From contig CAJTFS010000003.1 of NCBI GenBank assembly GCA_910575495.1, positions 124,001 to 188,000 of the forward strand: DNA of 64,000 bases. Reading direction: 5' to 3'. Below the pieces are notes generated by a model, which had not been told where the DNA came from, did not search any database, and worked only from the letters and a program-made list of their open reading frames with translations. Shown here one piece after another: positions 17,257-25,996 of this stretch (the first letter of the stretch is position 1; each line of letters opens with the position of its first letter). The translations under genes and the position numbers were made by a program. The DNA comes from Bacteroidales bacterium. GTDB taxonomy: Bacteria; Bacteroidota; Bacteroidia; Bacteroidales; Rikenellaceae.

Positions 17257-17850
17257 ATGCAGATCGCCAAAGCCGAATTCCGTTGCAGTTCCGAACGCAT
17301 CTCGCAGGTCCCGAAGGACGACCTGCGCGACATCGCCTTCATCGGCCGCAGCAACGTGGGCAAATCGTCGCTCATCAACATGCTGACGGGCCGCACGTCG
17401 CTGGCCAAGGTCTCGGGAACGCCGGGCAAGACACGGCTCATCAACCACTTCCGCATCGACGACAGGTGGTATCTGGTCGACCTTCCGGGCTACGGCTATG
17501 CCCGCACGTCGAAGCGGCAGCGCGACGACTTCTCGAAGATCATCACCGACTATGTCCTGCGGTGCGAAAAGCTCCACTTTCTTTTCGTACTGGTCGACAT
17601 CCGGCTCGAACCCCAGCGGATCGACCTCAGATTCATCGAAATGCTGGGCGAAAACGGCGTGCCGTTCGGCATCGTCTTCACCAAGGCCGACAAGCTCTCG
17701 AAGAGCCAGGCGCAGCGCAGCGTCGAACGGTTCCGCGCGGCGCTGGCCGAGCAGTGGGAGGAGTTTCCGCCCATGTTCGTCTCGTCGTCGGCCAAGGGCA
17801 CCGGGCGCGACGAAATCCTCGCGTTCGTCGGCGAATGCCTGAAAGGTTGA
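17257..17850 (+). CDS. engB: Ribosome biogenesis GTP-binding protein EngB (YsxC/YihA)
   Basis: Essential GTPase (197 residues) that assists late 50S ribosomal subunit assembly. G1 GRSNVGKS is at residues 30-37. The G2 region is VSGTPGKTR, G3 DLPGYGYA, G4 TKAD and G5 SSSAKG. The ATG at 17257 gives the usual short N-terminus; an in-frame ATG at 17230 lies upstream of the predicted promoter and is rejected. A hairpin terminator with an eleven-base-pair stem follows 10 nt after the stop. Length and motifs match the family closely. Confidence 0.95.
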   Translation: MQIAKAEFRCSSERISQVPKDDLRDIAFIGRSNVGKSSLINMLTGRTSLAKVSGTPGKTRLINHFRIDDRWYLVDLPGYGYARTSKRQRDDFSKIITDYVLRCEKLHFLFVLVDIRLEPQRIDLRFIEMLGENGVPFGIVFTKADKLSKSQAQRSVERFRAALAEQWEEFPPMFVSSSAKGTGRDEILAFVGECLKG

Positions 17851-17860
17851 CCGAATGTTG

Positions 17861-17890
17861 AAAAAACACGCTCTGCGGGGCGTGTTTTTT
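17861..17890 (+). terminator. Rho-independent terminator of engB
   Basis: Perfect 11-bp stem (AAAAAACACGC / GCGTGTTTTTT) with an 8-nt loop and built-in T-run, 10 nt after the engB stop. The A-rich left arm also allows function on the minus strand. Confidence 0.85.
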
Positions 17891-17903
17891 GACTCTGTTG
17901 TAC

Positions 17904-17911
17904 TATCTTTG
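17904..17911 (+). promoter_or_regulatory. prs promoter -7 box
   Basis: TATCTTTG just after the engB terminator and 94 nt before the prs ATG at 18006. No convincing -33 box was found at the usual spacing. Confidence 0.5.
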
Positions 17912-18005
17912 CGCAACGATAGGCACCCGGCCCGGCAAAGCACGCACCAATCCGGCATTGTCTCCGGCACGCTTGTCCTTGCACCACTAAACCCAACAAC
18001 CCGTT

Positions 18006-18947
18006 ATGGCAATCCACAAAATCAAGATTTTCGCGGGCCGCGCCTCGGAATATCTGGCGGCAAAGATCGCGGCCAGCTTCGGCACGGCGGTCGGCCAGTC
18101 GGAGGTGCTCCGCTTCAGCGACGGCGAGTTCCAGCCCTGCTTCAACGAGTCGATCCGCGGCTGCACGGTATTCATCGTTCAGTCGACTTTCCCGCCCACG
18201 GACAACCTGATGGAGTTGTTGATGATGGTCGATGCCGCCAAACGCGCCTCGGCCCACCAGGTCGTGGCCGTGGTGCCCTACTTCGGATGGGCGCGCCAGG
18301 ACCGCAAGGACCGGCCCCGCGTGCCGATCGGCGCCAAGCTGGTGGCCAACATGCTCATGGCCGCCGGTGCCGACCGCATCATGACCATGGACCTGCACGC
18401 CGACCAGATACAGGGTTTCTTCGACGTGCCCGTCGACGCGCTCTACGCCAGCGGCATTTTCGTGCCCTACATCCGCAGCCTCAACATCGAGGAGCTCTCC
18501 ATCGCCGCGCCCGACATGGGCGGAGCCAAGCGCGCCAACACCTATGCCAAGCTGCTGGGCACGCCCATCATCATCTCGCACAAGGAGCGCGCCAAGGCCA
18601 ACGTGGTGGGCAAGATGACCGCCATCGGCGACGTCGAGGGCCGCAACATCCTCATCGTCGACGACATGATCGACACGGCCGGCACGATCTGCATGGCCGC
18701 CGACATGCTCATGGCCCGCGGCGCCAAGAGCGTACGCGCCGCCATCACCCACCCCGTGCTTTCGGGTCCGGCCTACGAGCGCATCAACGAGAGCGCCCTG
18801 CAGGAGGTGATCGTCACCGACACCATTCCGCTCAACCCCGACAAGGACCTGCACAAGTTCACGGTGCTGACCGTGGCGGACCTCTTTGCCGACGTCATCG
18901 AACGCGTGCACAACTACAAGGAGATCTCGTCGATCTTCTTCAAATAA
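18006..18947 (+). CDS. prs: Ribose-phosphate pyrophosphokinase (PRPP synthetase)
   Basis: Makes PRPP from ribose-5-phosphate and ATP for purine, pyrimidine, His, Trp and NAD synthesis. At 313 residues it has the standard class I length. Motifs include SDGEFQP near the N-terminus, the ATP-binding FGWARQDRKDRPR (flexible-loop region), DLHADQIQGFFDVPVD, and the PRPP-binding loop VDDMIDTAGT. It has its own promoter box (17904) and is followed by an unusually long perfect hairpin (18990-19029) that separates it from the convergent SDR gene. Confidence 0.96.
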   Translation: MAIHKIKIFAGRASEYLAAKIAASFGTAVGQSEVLRFSDGEFQPCFNESIRGCTVFIVQSTFPPTDNLMELLMMVDAAKRASAHQVVAVVPYFGWARQDRKDRPRVPIGAKLVANMLMAAGADRIMTMDLHADQIQGFFDVPVDALYASGIFVPYIRSLNIEELSIAAPDMGGAKRANTYAKLLGTPIIISHKERAKANVVGKMTAIGDVEGRNILIVDDMIDTAGTICMAADMLMARGAKSVRAAITHPVLSGPAYERINESALQEVIVTDTIPLNPDKDLHKFTVLTVADLFADVIERVHNYKEISSIFFK

Positions 18948-18989
18948 TCGTCTCTACGATCAAGGGGCCCGACGACTCCGGCTCAAAAG

Positions 18990-19029
18990 AAATCACCCCT
19001 GTCAGAACTTGTTCTGACAGGGGTGATTT
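18990..19029. terminator. Bidirectional terminator with 19-bp perfect stem
   Basis: A 19-bp perfect inverted repeat (left arm AAATCACCCCTGTCAGAAC, 2-nt spacer TT) lies between prs and the convergent SDR gene. An A-run/T-run lies on each side, so it should work on both strands. Its tip GAACTTGTTC equals the core of the 75-bp repeat family. Confidence 0.8.
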
Positions 19030-19165
19030 TCAATTTCGGAGATTCGGCGGCCCCGTTTTAGCTGCACAGCCCCGATTCCGGGTTCCTGCAAGCGGCCCTA
19101 AAACAACTGAACCGCCCGATGCCCTGCGAGCAGAAACCGAACAAGTCAGATTCGTCGGCCGTGCG

Positions 19166-19981
19166 TCACTTCAACGGGCTGTCCGGCTCACGGGCCATGA
19201 CCATGTAGAACATGCGGTCGAGGAACGCAGGGGCGAACTTCTTGACAAAATGCGTGGCGCGGCCCTCGGCCTCCATCAGACAAAGACGCTTGCGCCGGAG
19301 CACATCCCGAGCGATGATGCGCCCCACCTCGGCGGCGGTCATCATCTTCGCCTCGTTGCGCGGTGTTTCGCCCTGCTGCGAACCGTCGGCCGTGAGGGCT
19401 GCGAACCGCACGTTCGAAGCGGTGAAGCCCGGGCAGGCGATCATGACATGGAGCCCCTTCTTGAGGTTCTCGATACGCAGGGTCTCCAAGAATCCGGTCA
19501 TGGCATACTTCGAAGCCGAATACCCCGTGCGGCCGGGCAGGCCGTGGAGACCGGCCACCGACGAGACGCCGACCACCGATCCTTTCGACGCCTGGAGATA
19601 GGGCAGCGCATACTTGCAGCAGTTGACCGTGCCCCAGAAGTTGACATCCATCAAGCGGTGCAGCACGTCGAGATCGACATCGTCGAAAAGGGCCCGCATC
19701 GAGAGCCCGGCATTGCAGACCAGCACGTCGACACCGCCGAATTCGCGCACGGCCGTGTCGATGAGTTCGCGGCACTCCTCGGGTTGGGTCACGTCGACGG
19801 CGCAATAGACGGCCTCCCCTCCCCGGTCGCGGATTTCGCCCGCGATGAGCTGAAGTTTCTGAATGCTGCGGGCGCCCAGGACGACCCGGGCCCCGCGGGC
19901 GGCGAATTCGCGCGCCAAAGCCTCGCCGATACCCGACGAAGCACCCGTCACGATGACGGTCTTATTGGTAAAGTTTTTCAT
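19166..19981 (-). CDS. Short-chain dehydrogenase/reductase (SDR)
   Basis: A 271-residue classical SDR. The NAD(P)-binding motif TGASSGIGEAL is at residues ~14-24, the NAG motif is VCNAGLSM, and the catalytic Ser and YSASK are in VGVSSVAGLHGLPGRTGYSASKYAMTGF. The C-terminus (RRKRLCLMEAEGRATHFVKKFAPAFLDRMFYMVM) resembles DltE/YqjQ-type SDRs, which often act on lipid-like or unknown substrates. It converges with prs. The substrate cannot be deduced. Confidence 0.88.
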   Translation of the reverse strand: MKNFTNKTVIVTGASSGIGEALAREFAARGARVVLGARSIQKLQLIAGEIRDRGGEAVYCAVDVTQPEECRELIDTAVREFGGVDVLVCNAGLSMRALFDDVDLDVLHRLMDVNFWGTVNCCKYALPYLQASKGSVVGVSSVAGLHGLPGRTGYSASKYAMTGFLETLRIENLKKGLHVMIACPGFTASNVRFAALTADGSQQGETPRNEAKMMTAAEVGRIIARDVLRRKRLCLMEAEGRATHFVKKFAPAFLDRMFYMVMAREPDSPLK

Positions 19982-19983
19982 AA

Positions 19984-20050
19984 TCGTGCTTTTTCAAACA
20001 GGTTTTCCCGCTTCGGCCGGACAGATGCAACACACCGCCGCCCGAGGCAA
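19984..20050 (-). repeat. Degenerate half-copy of the 75-bp repeat family
   Basis: The minus strand contains GGCCGAAGCGGGAAAACCTG followed by TTTGAAAAAG. This matches the right half of the 30949 array unit (GCCGAGGCGAGAAAACTTG...). The central palindrome is not recognisable. Confidence 0.35.
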
Positions 20051-20061
20051 GAAAACCGGCG

Positions 20062-20841
20062 TCATAGCTCTATTTGCAGTCCATCGCAAGCCAGGTGCAC
20101 GCCCTCGGGCAGCGTCGAATCGGTCGCGGCATGCAGTCCGATCTCGTGGGACATGTGCGTAAGGTAGGCTTCGCGCGGTTCCACCCGCCGAACGAGCGCC
20201 AGCGCCTCCTCGACGTTGAAATGGGAGTCGTGCTTCTTGAAACGCAAGGCATTGACCACCAACACGTCGACGCCGCGCAACTTTTCGACTTCCGCATCGG
20301 AAATCGTCTTGAAATCGGTGAGGTAGGCCAACGCCCCGATGCGGTAGCCGGTCACCGTGAAACGCTCCGAATGGCGGCCCGACACCGGCACGACCTCCAC
20401 CCCGCCGACGCGGAACGGCCGGGCCGGATCGATCTCGTGCAACTCGATTTCGGGCACGCCGCGGTACTTGTTCTCCCCGAAAGCATAGTCGAAATCCTTG
20501 CGCACGATGGCGGCGGCGGCCGGAGCGGCGTAGATGTCGACCCGATGCACCGTGGGCGGATAGTCGACGAAGTTGAATGCCCGCACGTCGTCGAGCCCGC
20601 CCGTATGGTCCTTGTGCTCGTGGGTCAGCAGGATGGCGTCGATGCGCCGGACACCCGCCCGGAGCATCTGATAACGGAAATCGGGCCCGGCATCGATGAC
20701 CAGGCGCACGCCGTGCGTCTCGACCATGGCCGAAGTCCGCAGGCGGTTGTCGCGGCGGTCCGCCGAGGTGCACACCTTGCAGCGGCACCCGATCACCGGC
20801 ACGCCCTGCGAGGTCCCCGTTCCCAAAAAAGTGAGCTTCAT
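20062..20841 (-). CDS. MBL-fold metallo-hydrolase (PhnP-like)
   Basis: A 259-residue metallo-beta-lactamase-fold hydrolase, probably a phosphodiesterase or related enzyme. It opens with LTFLGTGTSQGVPVIGCRC, typical of the PhnP/RNase Z-like branch. A CxCxxC set (CRCKVC) may bind zinc, and the metal motif is THEHKDHTGGLDD (HxHxDH). Further conserved positions are SGRHS (metal His) and YLTHMSHEIG near the end. The ATG at 20841 gives this N-terminus; a minus-strand -7 box TAATTTTG lies only 5 nt before it, suggesting a leaderless transcript. Substrate unknown. Confidence 0.87.
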   Translation of the reverse strand: MKLTFLGTGTSQGVPVIGCRCKVCTSADRRDNRLRTSAMVETHGVRLVIDAGPDFRYQMLRAGVRRIDAILLTHEHKDHTGGLDDVRAFNFVDYPPTVHRVDIYAAPAAAAIVRKDFDYAFGENKYRGVPEIELHEIDPARPFRVGGVEVVPVSGRHSERFTVTGYRIGALAYLTDFKTISDAEVEKLRGVDVLVVNALRFKKHDSHFNVEEALALVRRVEPREAYLTHMSHEIGLHAATDSTLPEGVHLACDGLQIEL

Positions 20842-20846
20842 CCCAA

Positions 20847-20854
20847 CAAAATTA
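20847..20854 (-). promoter_or_regulatory. MBL-hydrolase promoter -7 box next to the start codon
   Basis: Minus-strand TAATTTTG (CAAAATTA on plus) ends 5 nt before the ATG at 20841. As for engB, this predicts a leaderless or near-leaderless mRNA. Confidence 0.5.
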
Positions 20855-21137
20855 AGCATTAAAAATGAAAAAACGAAACAGCCGAACCTTTCTGCCGATC
20901 CGGCCCGGCAAGAACAAGGACAAATCCGCTGCTGCGGAACATTCGGGGTCCGACGAAACATCCTCTTCGTTTTGCGACGCACGCTATTGTCCCGAAACAG
21001 GAATCGCCGTTCGTCGTTGCCCGGCCCGGGGGCGGTCGCACAAAGCACGAGCCAGGCAACGAAGCAATTCACGACTTTGCGAAGAAGCGAGCGCAGAGGC
21101 CGGCCCCTTATCAATGAACGGCCAAAGCCGTATGTTC
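20855..21137. other. Intergenic spacer without a recognisable gene
   Basis: Between the MBL gene start and the terminator of the efflux operon. It contains scattered GC-rich inverted repeats and no frame with protein-family similarity. Confidence 0.5.
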
Positions 21138-21168
21138 ACAAAAAAACGCGCTGCCGAAGCAACGCGTT
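21138..21168 (-). terminator. Terminator of the efflux operon
   Basis: On the minus strand a 10-bp stem (AACGCGTTGC / GCAGCGCGTT, one G-T pair) capped by a TTCG tetraloop is followed by a T-run. It lies about 75 nt after the stop of the PG0541-family gene. A second hairpin (21206-21227) lies between them. Confidence 0.75.
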
Positions 21169-21242
21169 TCGAGAAAATGCGAAAAATTCTTCGCAACCGG
21201 CCGGTCCTCGGAACGGAGGACCGATGCCCGACCGGCCATTCG

Positions 21243-21536
21243 CTAAAACCCGCCCTCGATGTTCCAGTAGAAGGCGCGGGAACCCTGCATGCGGGTGGCC
21301 TCGTCCATCTTGCGGAAGGCGTCGAGCAAGGCGTCGAGCTGCGAATCGTCGATGATGGCCAGGATCGAAGCGTTCATCGAAGGCCACGCATGGGTGCCGT
21401 AGTGGGGCTCGCCGTCGATGGTGCCGCGCCCCTCGGTGAGCGCCCAGCGGGTGAAGCCGCGGATGCCCTGATCGTCGAGAATGCGGTTGACGCGGTCGGT
21501 GAGCGCCTGGTTGTATGACAAAAAGAGTGCTTTCAT
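21243..21536 (-). CDS. PG0541-family transporter-associated protein
   Basis: A 97-residue cytoplasmic protein of the PG0541 family, small ACT/PII-like proteins in Bacteroidetes encoded next to RND efflux pumps. The N-terminus KALFLSYNQALTDRVNRIL and the middle HYGTHAWPSMNASILAIIDD fit this family. It is the last gene of the efflux operon, 87 nt after the RND permease, and is followed by a terminator. A regulatory or sensing role for the pump is plausible from context but not established. Confidence 0.8.
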   Translation of the reverse strand: MKALFLSYNQALTDRVNRILDDQGIRGFTRWALTEGRGTIDGEPHYGTHAWPSMNASILAIIDDSQLDALLDAFRKMDEATRMQGSRAFYWNIEGGF

Positions 21537-21623
21537 AATTATCTTCTTGGCCCGTTCCGAAACTCCGCGCAGGCACTGCCCGGCACGGCGCCTTCGGAAC
21601 GGAAAATGGTTTTCGACTGTTGG

Positions 21624-24600
21624 CTATCGGTTGGCCGCGGCGGTCTGCTGCTCGGTGGCCAGGCGGGCCATCTTCTCGCGCTCCTTGCGCTGGGCCCGGT
21701 TGACCATGATGGAGTAGAGCACCGGCACGATGAAGAGCGTGAGGACGGTGGAGAACGTGAGACCTCCGATGACGGCGATACCCATCGGCTGCCACGTCTC
21801 GGAACCGGCACCCGTGCCGATGGCGAGCGGCAACATACCCAGCACCGTGGTGAACGAGGTCATGAGCACGGGGCGCAGACGGCTCTTGCCGCCGGCGATC
21901 ACCGCGTCGAAGACGCCCGAACCGCGCTCGATCAGGAGGTTCATGTAGTCGACCATGACGATACCGTTCTTGGTGACGATACCCACCAGCATGATGGCGC
22001 CGATCAACGCGATGAGCGACAACGGTGTGGAAGTCATCCACAGGGCCATGAAAACGCCCGTGAAGGCGAACGGGATGGTGAACATGATGATGAAGGGGAA
22101 CTTCAGCGACTCGAACTGCGTAGCCATGACGATGTAAACCAGGATGACGATCAGCACGAAGAGCGTCAGGAGGTCGCGGAAGGCATCGCCCTGGTCCTCG
22201 ACCGTACCGCCGACTTCGAGGTCGATGCCGTCGGGCAGCTGGTAAGAGTCGATGAGCTTCTCGATCTCGTCCACCACGTCGCTCAACGCCACGCCGGCAC
22301 CCAGGGTCGACTGCACGGTGATGATGCGCTGGCGGTTCTCGCGCTGGATCTCGGGTGCGGCGTACTCCTCCTGCACCTTACCCACCTCCTTGAGCTTGAC
22401 GGGACGGCCCTGCATGTTGTAGAGCGTGATGTTCTCAACATCCTCCACACGGGTGCGGAAAGGCTCGCCGTAGCGGACGACGATGTCGTATTCGTCGCCG
22501 TCCTCGCGGTATTTCGAAGCGGTGAGACCGTCGATGCGGTTGCGCACGGCCTGCGCCGCCGTGGCGCTGTTCATGCCGTAGTAGGAGAGGCGGTCGCGGT
22601 CGAATACCACGTTGAACTCGGGGCGCAGCTCGTCGCGCGAAAGCTGCACGTCGCGCGTACCCTCCAGGTCCGACAACTTCTCCTTGAGATCGTTGGCCAC
22701 GGCGTTGGCGAGCTCCATGTCATAGCCGAAGACCTTGATGTCGGCCGTTGCCGAACCGCTCATGCCGCCCGACGCACCGCCCGGCGTGACGGTATACTGC
22801 CGCACCTCGGGAATCATGTCGAGCTCCTTGCGCAGGAGGTCCGAAATCTGGTAGATCGTACGCTCGCGCTCGGCGAGGTCGCGCAGACGCATGTTGTAGT
22901 TGATGATGTGCGAACCGGTGGTCTGCATCGCCGCAAAGGCGTTGTCCGACGAGTTGGCGCCGGCCGAAGCCGAGACGATGACCACCTCGGGGAACTTGTC
23001 GTAGATGACGCTGTCGATCTGACGGGCGATGCGCGCGGTGTACTCCATCGAGAGGTTCTGCTCCAGCTTGACGGTGGCCGAAATACGGCCGTTGTCCGAA
23101 GGCGGGAAGAACTCGGTGGGCACCTGCGTGACGAGTCCCAGCGAAGCCAGGAACAGGAGCATCATGCAGCCGAAGGTGATGCGCCGGTGGTGTACGACCC
23201 AGTCGAGCGCACGGGCGTAGGCGTTGTCGAGCCACTCCAGAGCGCGGTCGATGGGCTTGTAGACGATGCCGATGCCCTTGTAGTCGTGGACGCCGCCATC
23301 GAGCTTCAACAAATAGGCCGACATCATGGGCGTGAGCGAGATGGCCGCCGTGGTCGAGACGCACACGACGATCGTGACGATCCAACCCAGCTCGCGGAAG
23401 AGGATACCGGCCATACCCGGCACCATGGTCAGCGGCAGGAACACCGCCACGACGACCAGCGTGGTGGCGATGACCGACAGCCACACCTCGTTGGTGGCGT
23501 AGATGGCCGCCTCCTTGGGATTCGAACCGCGCTCGATGTGGGTGGTGATGTTCTCGAGCACCACGATGGCGTCGTCGACGACCATACCGATGGCGATGGA
23601 GAGCGACGAGAGCGAGATGATGTTGAGCGTCGACCCTGTGGCGAACAGGTAGATGAACGAACAGATCAGCGACACGGGGATGGTCATGCAGATGATGAAC
23701 GTGGCGCGCCAACGTCCGAGGAAGACCATGACGACGAGCACCACGAAGATGAAGGCGTACATGATCGTTTCGGACAGCGAACCGATGGCGTCGGTGATCT
23801 CCTGCGACGCCTCGTAGATGAGCTCCATCTTGACGTCCTTGGGCAGCGTACGCTGGATTTCGGGCAGGCGGCGCTGGATCTCGTGCACGATGTTGACGGT
23901 GTTCGAACCCGACTGCTTCTGGAAGATGACGCGCACGCCGCGCTTGCCGTTGACGCGCTCGTCCATGGTGGCCTTCTCGAGCGTATCGCGGATCTCGGCC
24001 ACGTCGGTGAGCATGACGGTGCGGCCGCCGAGGTTCGAAACCACAATCTTGCGCAACTCGTCGGAGAGCTTGAACTCGCCGTCGGCCTTGATGTTGAAGG
24101 TGTTGTTGCCGATGTCGATGCTGCCGCTGGGGATGTTGACATTCTCGGCGGCGATGATCTGGCCGAGCTGCTCGACCGAGAGCCCGTAGGCGTCGAGCTT
24201 CGTGGGGTCGACGTTGACCTGGATCTCACGCTCGGGAGCACCGACGATCGACACGGCGCCCACGCCGTCGACACGGTTCAGAACGTTGACCAGCTTGTCG
24301 TCCAGAATCTTGTTGAGCGCCGGATAGCTCTCGTCGGCCGTGACGGCGAGCATCATCACCGGGATCATCGACGTGGAGAACTTGAAGATCGTGGGATAGT
24401 CGACGTCGTCGGGCAGCATCGACTGCACGCGCGACACCACGTCGCGGATTTCGTTGGCGCCCTCGTTGAGGTCGGAACCGTATTCGAACTCGACGGTGAT
24501 CATCGAGACGTTGTCCTGCGACTTCGACGTCAGCTTCTTGAGGTTGTTCACCGTGTTGAGGTTGTCCTCCAGCACACGCGTGATGTTGGTCTCGATGTCG

Positions 24601-24770
24601 GCGGCGTTGGCGCCGGGATACATCGTGATGACCGAAATCTGGGGGATTTCGATCTCGGGATACTGGTCCACGGCCAGGTTCATGAGCGAGAAGAGTCCGA
24701 AGACGATCACGCCCACGAACAACAGGATCGTGGAGATCGGTTTGCGTACCGCGCTTTCGTAGATTTTCAT
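21624..24770 (-). CDS. RND multidrug efflux permease (AcrB/HAE1-like)
   Basis: Inner-membrane proton/drug antiporter of 1048 residues, a normal length for the HAE1 family. It starts with MKIYESAVRKPISTILLFVGV (first membrane helix). There are two large periplasmic loops and twelve predicted helices. TM4 carries the proton-relay Asp pair in IAIGMVVDDAIVVLENI, and the second half has GIVTKNGIVMVDYMNLL. Together with the adaptor and TolC-type genes immediately upstream it forms a complete tripartite pump. The adaptor stop is 13 nt upstream of its start. Drug specificity cannot be predicted. Confidence 0.96.
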   Translation of the reverse strand: MKIYESAVRKPISTILLFVGVIVFGLFSLMNLAVDQYPEIEIPQISVITMYPGANAADIETNITRVLEDNLNTVNNLKKLTSKSQDNVSMITVEFEYGSDLNEGANEIRDVVSRVQSMLPDDVDYPTIFKFSTSMIPVMMLAVTADESYPALNKILDDKLVNVLNRVDGVGAVSIVGAPEREIQVNVDPTKLDAYGLSVEQLGQIIAAENVNIPSGSIDIGNNTFNIKADGEFKLSDELRKIVVSNLGGRTVMLTDVAEIRDTLEKATMDERVNGKRGVRVIFQKQSGSNTVNIVHEIQRRLPEIQRTLPKDVKMELIYEASQEITDAIGSLSETIMYAFIFVVLVVMVFLGRWRATFIICMTIPVSLICSFIYLFATGSTLNIISLSSLSIAIGMVVDDAIVVLENITTHIERGSNPKEAAIYATNEVWLSVIATTLVVVAVFLPLTMVPGMAGILFRELGWIVTIVVCVSTTAAISLTPMMSAYLLKLDGGVHDYKGIGIVYKPIDRALEWLDNAYARALDWVVHHRRITFGCMMLLFLASLGLVTQVPTEFFPPSDNGRISATVKLEQNLSMEYTARIARQIDSVIYDKFPEVVIVSASAGANSSDNAFAAMQTTGSHIINYNMRLRDLAERERTIYQISDLLRKELDMIPEVRQYTVTPGGASGGMSGSATADIKVFGYDMELANAVANDLKEKLSDLEGTRDVQLSRDELRPEFNVVFDRDRLSYYGMNSATAAQAVRNRIDGLTASKYREDGDEYDIVVRYGEPFRTRVEDVENITLYNMQGRPVKLKEVGKVQEEYAAPEIQRENRQRIITVQSTLGAGVALSDVVDEIEKLIDSYQLPDGIDLEVGGTVEDQGDAFRDLLTLFVLIVILVYIVMATQFESLKFPFIIMFTIPFAFTGVFMALWMTSTPLSLIALIGAIMLVGIVTKNGIVMVDYMNLLIERGSGVFDAVIAGGKSRLRPVLMTSFTTVLGMLPLAIGTGAGSETWQPMGIAVIGGLTFSTVLTLFIVPVLYSIMVNRAQRKEREKMARLATEQQTAAANR

Positions 24771-24783
24771 GGGTCAGGAGGTT

Positions 24784-25797
24784 TTAATCCTGTTTTACGG
24801 ATACTTTGGCTCCGTCGTAGAGCTTCGACAGCGCCGTGACGGCCACCTGCTCGCCGGGCTCGATGCCCGAGAGGATGTCGATGCGGTCGCCGACCTGGCG
24901 GCCCAGCGTCACGCTGCGGCGCTCGGCCACCGAATCGTCACGGATGACGTAGAGGAACCGTTCGGCCGAGCCGACCTGCTTCTGGACGGCGACGTCGGGC
25001 ACCATGACGCCCTGCTTCTCGCCCATGTCGAAGATCGTGCGGGCGTACATGCCGGGGCGCAGCGTGCGGTCGGCGTTGGGCACGCGGACCTCGACCTTGA
25101 AGGTGCGGGTAGCGGCATCGAGCGCCGGGTAGATCAGCGACACCTTGCCCTCGAACTTCTTGTCGGGGAAGATGTCGACGAGCAGCTCGACGGGCATGCC
25201 CACCTTGACGTTGGGGAAATACTGCTCCGAGATGTTGACGATGACCTTCAGCGGGTCGATCTGCATGACGTGGAGGATGGGCTGCGCGGCGAAGAGGTCG
25301 CCCGACTCGTAGTTGCGGGCCGTGACGACGCCCGAGATCGGCGACCGCACCTCGATGTTCTTCCGCAGGTTGGCCACCGCCTCGCGCTGGACGTCGAGCT
25401 GGGCCTTGGCCTGCTGGATCTGCTGGGCCGAGATGCCGCCGGCCTTGTAGACGGGCAGCAGCCGGTTGTAGTCGTCCTCGACGGTCTTGAGCTGCACGCG
25501 GGCCTGGGTATACTGCGTGGGGTCGAGCGTCACGAGAAGCTGGCCCTTCTGCACCTTGTCGCCCACGTCGACCAGAATGCGGTTGATGTGCACGCCGGTT
25601 GCGGCGGGCGTGATGTCGTTCTCCTTGTAAGGTTCGATTTCGGAGGTGAACTCCTCGGTCAGACTCACCGTGGCGCTCTCGGCCGCGGCGCTTTTGGTCA
25701 GCACGCCCGGGTCGGCGACGACGGCTCCGGTGTTCTTACCTCCCGTGCAGGCGGCGAATGCCGACACGGTCAACAACATGAACGCTAATCTTTTCAT
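24784..25797 (-). CDS. RND efflux periplasmic adaptor (membrane fusion protein)
   Basis: A 337-residue lipoprotein adaptor linking the RND permease to the outer-membrane channel. The ATG at 25797 gives a lipoprotein signal peptide (MKRLAFMLLTVSAFAAC, lipobox AFAAC). Two lipoyl/biotinyl half-motifs flank a coiled-coil hairpin: VHINRILVDVGDKVQKGQLL, then the helical QARVQLKTVEDDYNRL...QQIQQAKAQLDVQ, then EVRSPISGVVTARNYESGDLF. A beta-barrel and membrane-proximal domain follow. Longer upstream starts lack a signal peptide and are rejected. Confidence 0.94.
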   Translation of the reverse strand: MKRLAFMLLTVSAFAACTGGKNTGAVVADPGVLTKSAAAESATVSLTEEFTSEIEPYKENDITPAATGVHINRILVDVGDKVQKGQLLVTLDPTQYTQARVQLKTVEDDYNRLLPVYKAGGISAQQIQQAKAQLDVQREAVANLRKNIEVRSPISGVVTARNYESGDLFAAQPILHVMQIDPLKVIVNISEQYFPNVKVGMPVELLVDIFPDKKFEGKVSLIYPALDAATRTFKVEVRVPNADRTLRPGMYARTIFDMGEKQGVMVPDVAVQKQVGSAERFLYVIRDDSVAERRSVTLGRQVGDRIDILSGIEPGEQVAVTALSKLYDGAKVSVKQD

Positions 25798-25996
25798 ATC
25801 TGCTATAGTATTGTTTTCTTGGTTGCACTTGGTTTCTTTCTGCGTTTTGCGGCCCGGGCGGCGGTCGTTTCCGCTTTTGGGGCGGGGTGCGGCGGGCGAA
25901 CCCGCCGGGGCGCCCCCGGAGATGGCCGCAGCGACGGTCTGCCCCGTCTTGCAGCGGAGCATCCTGCGCGGCCGCCGCCGGACTCCCGGCCGGCGG

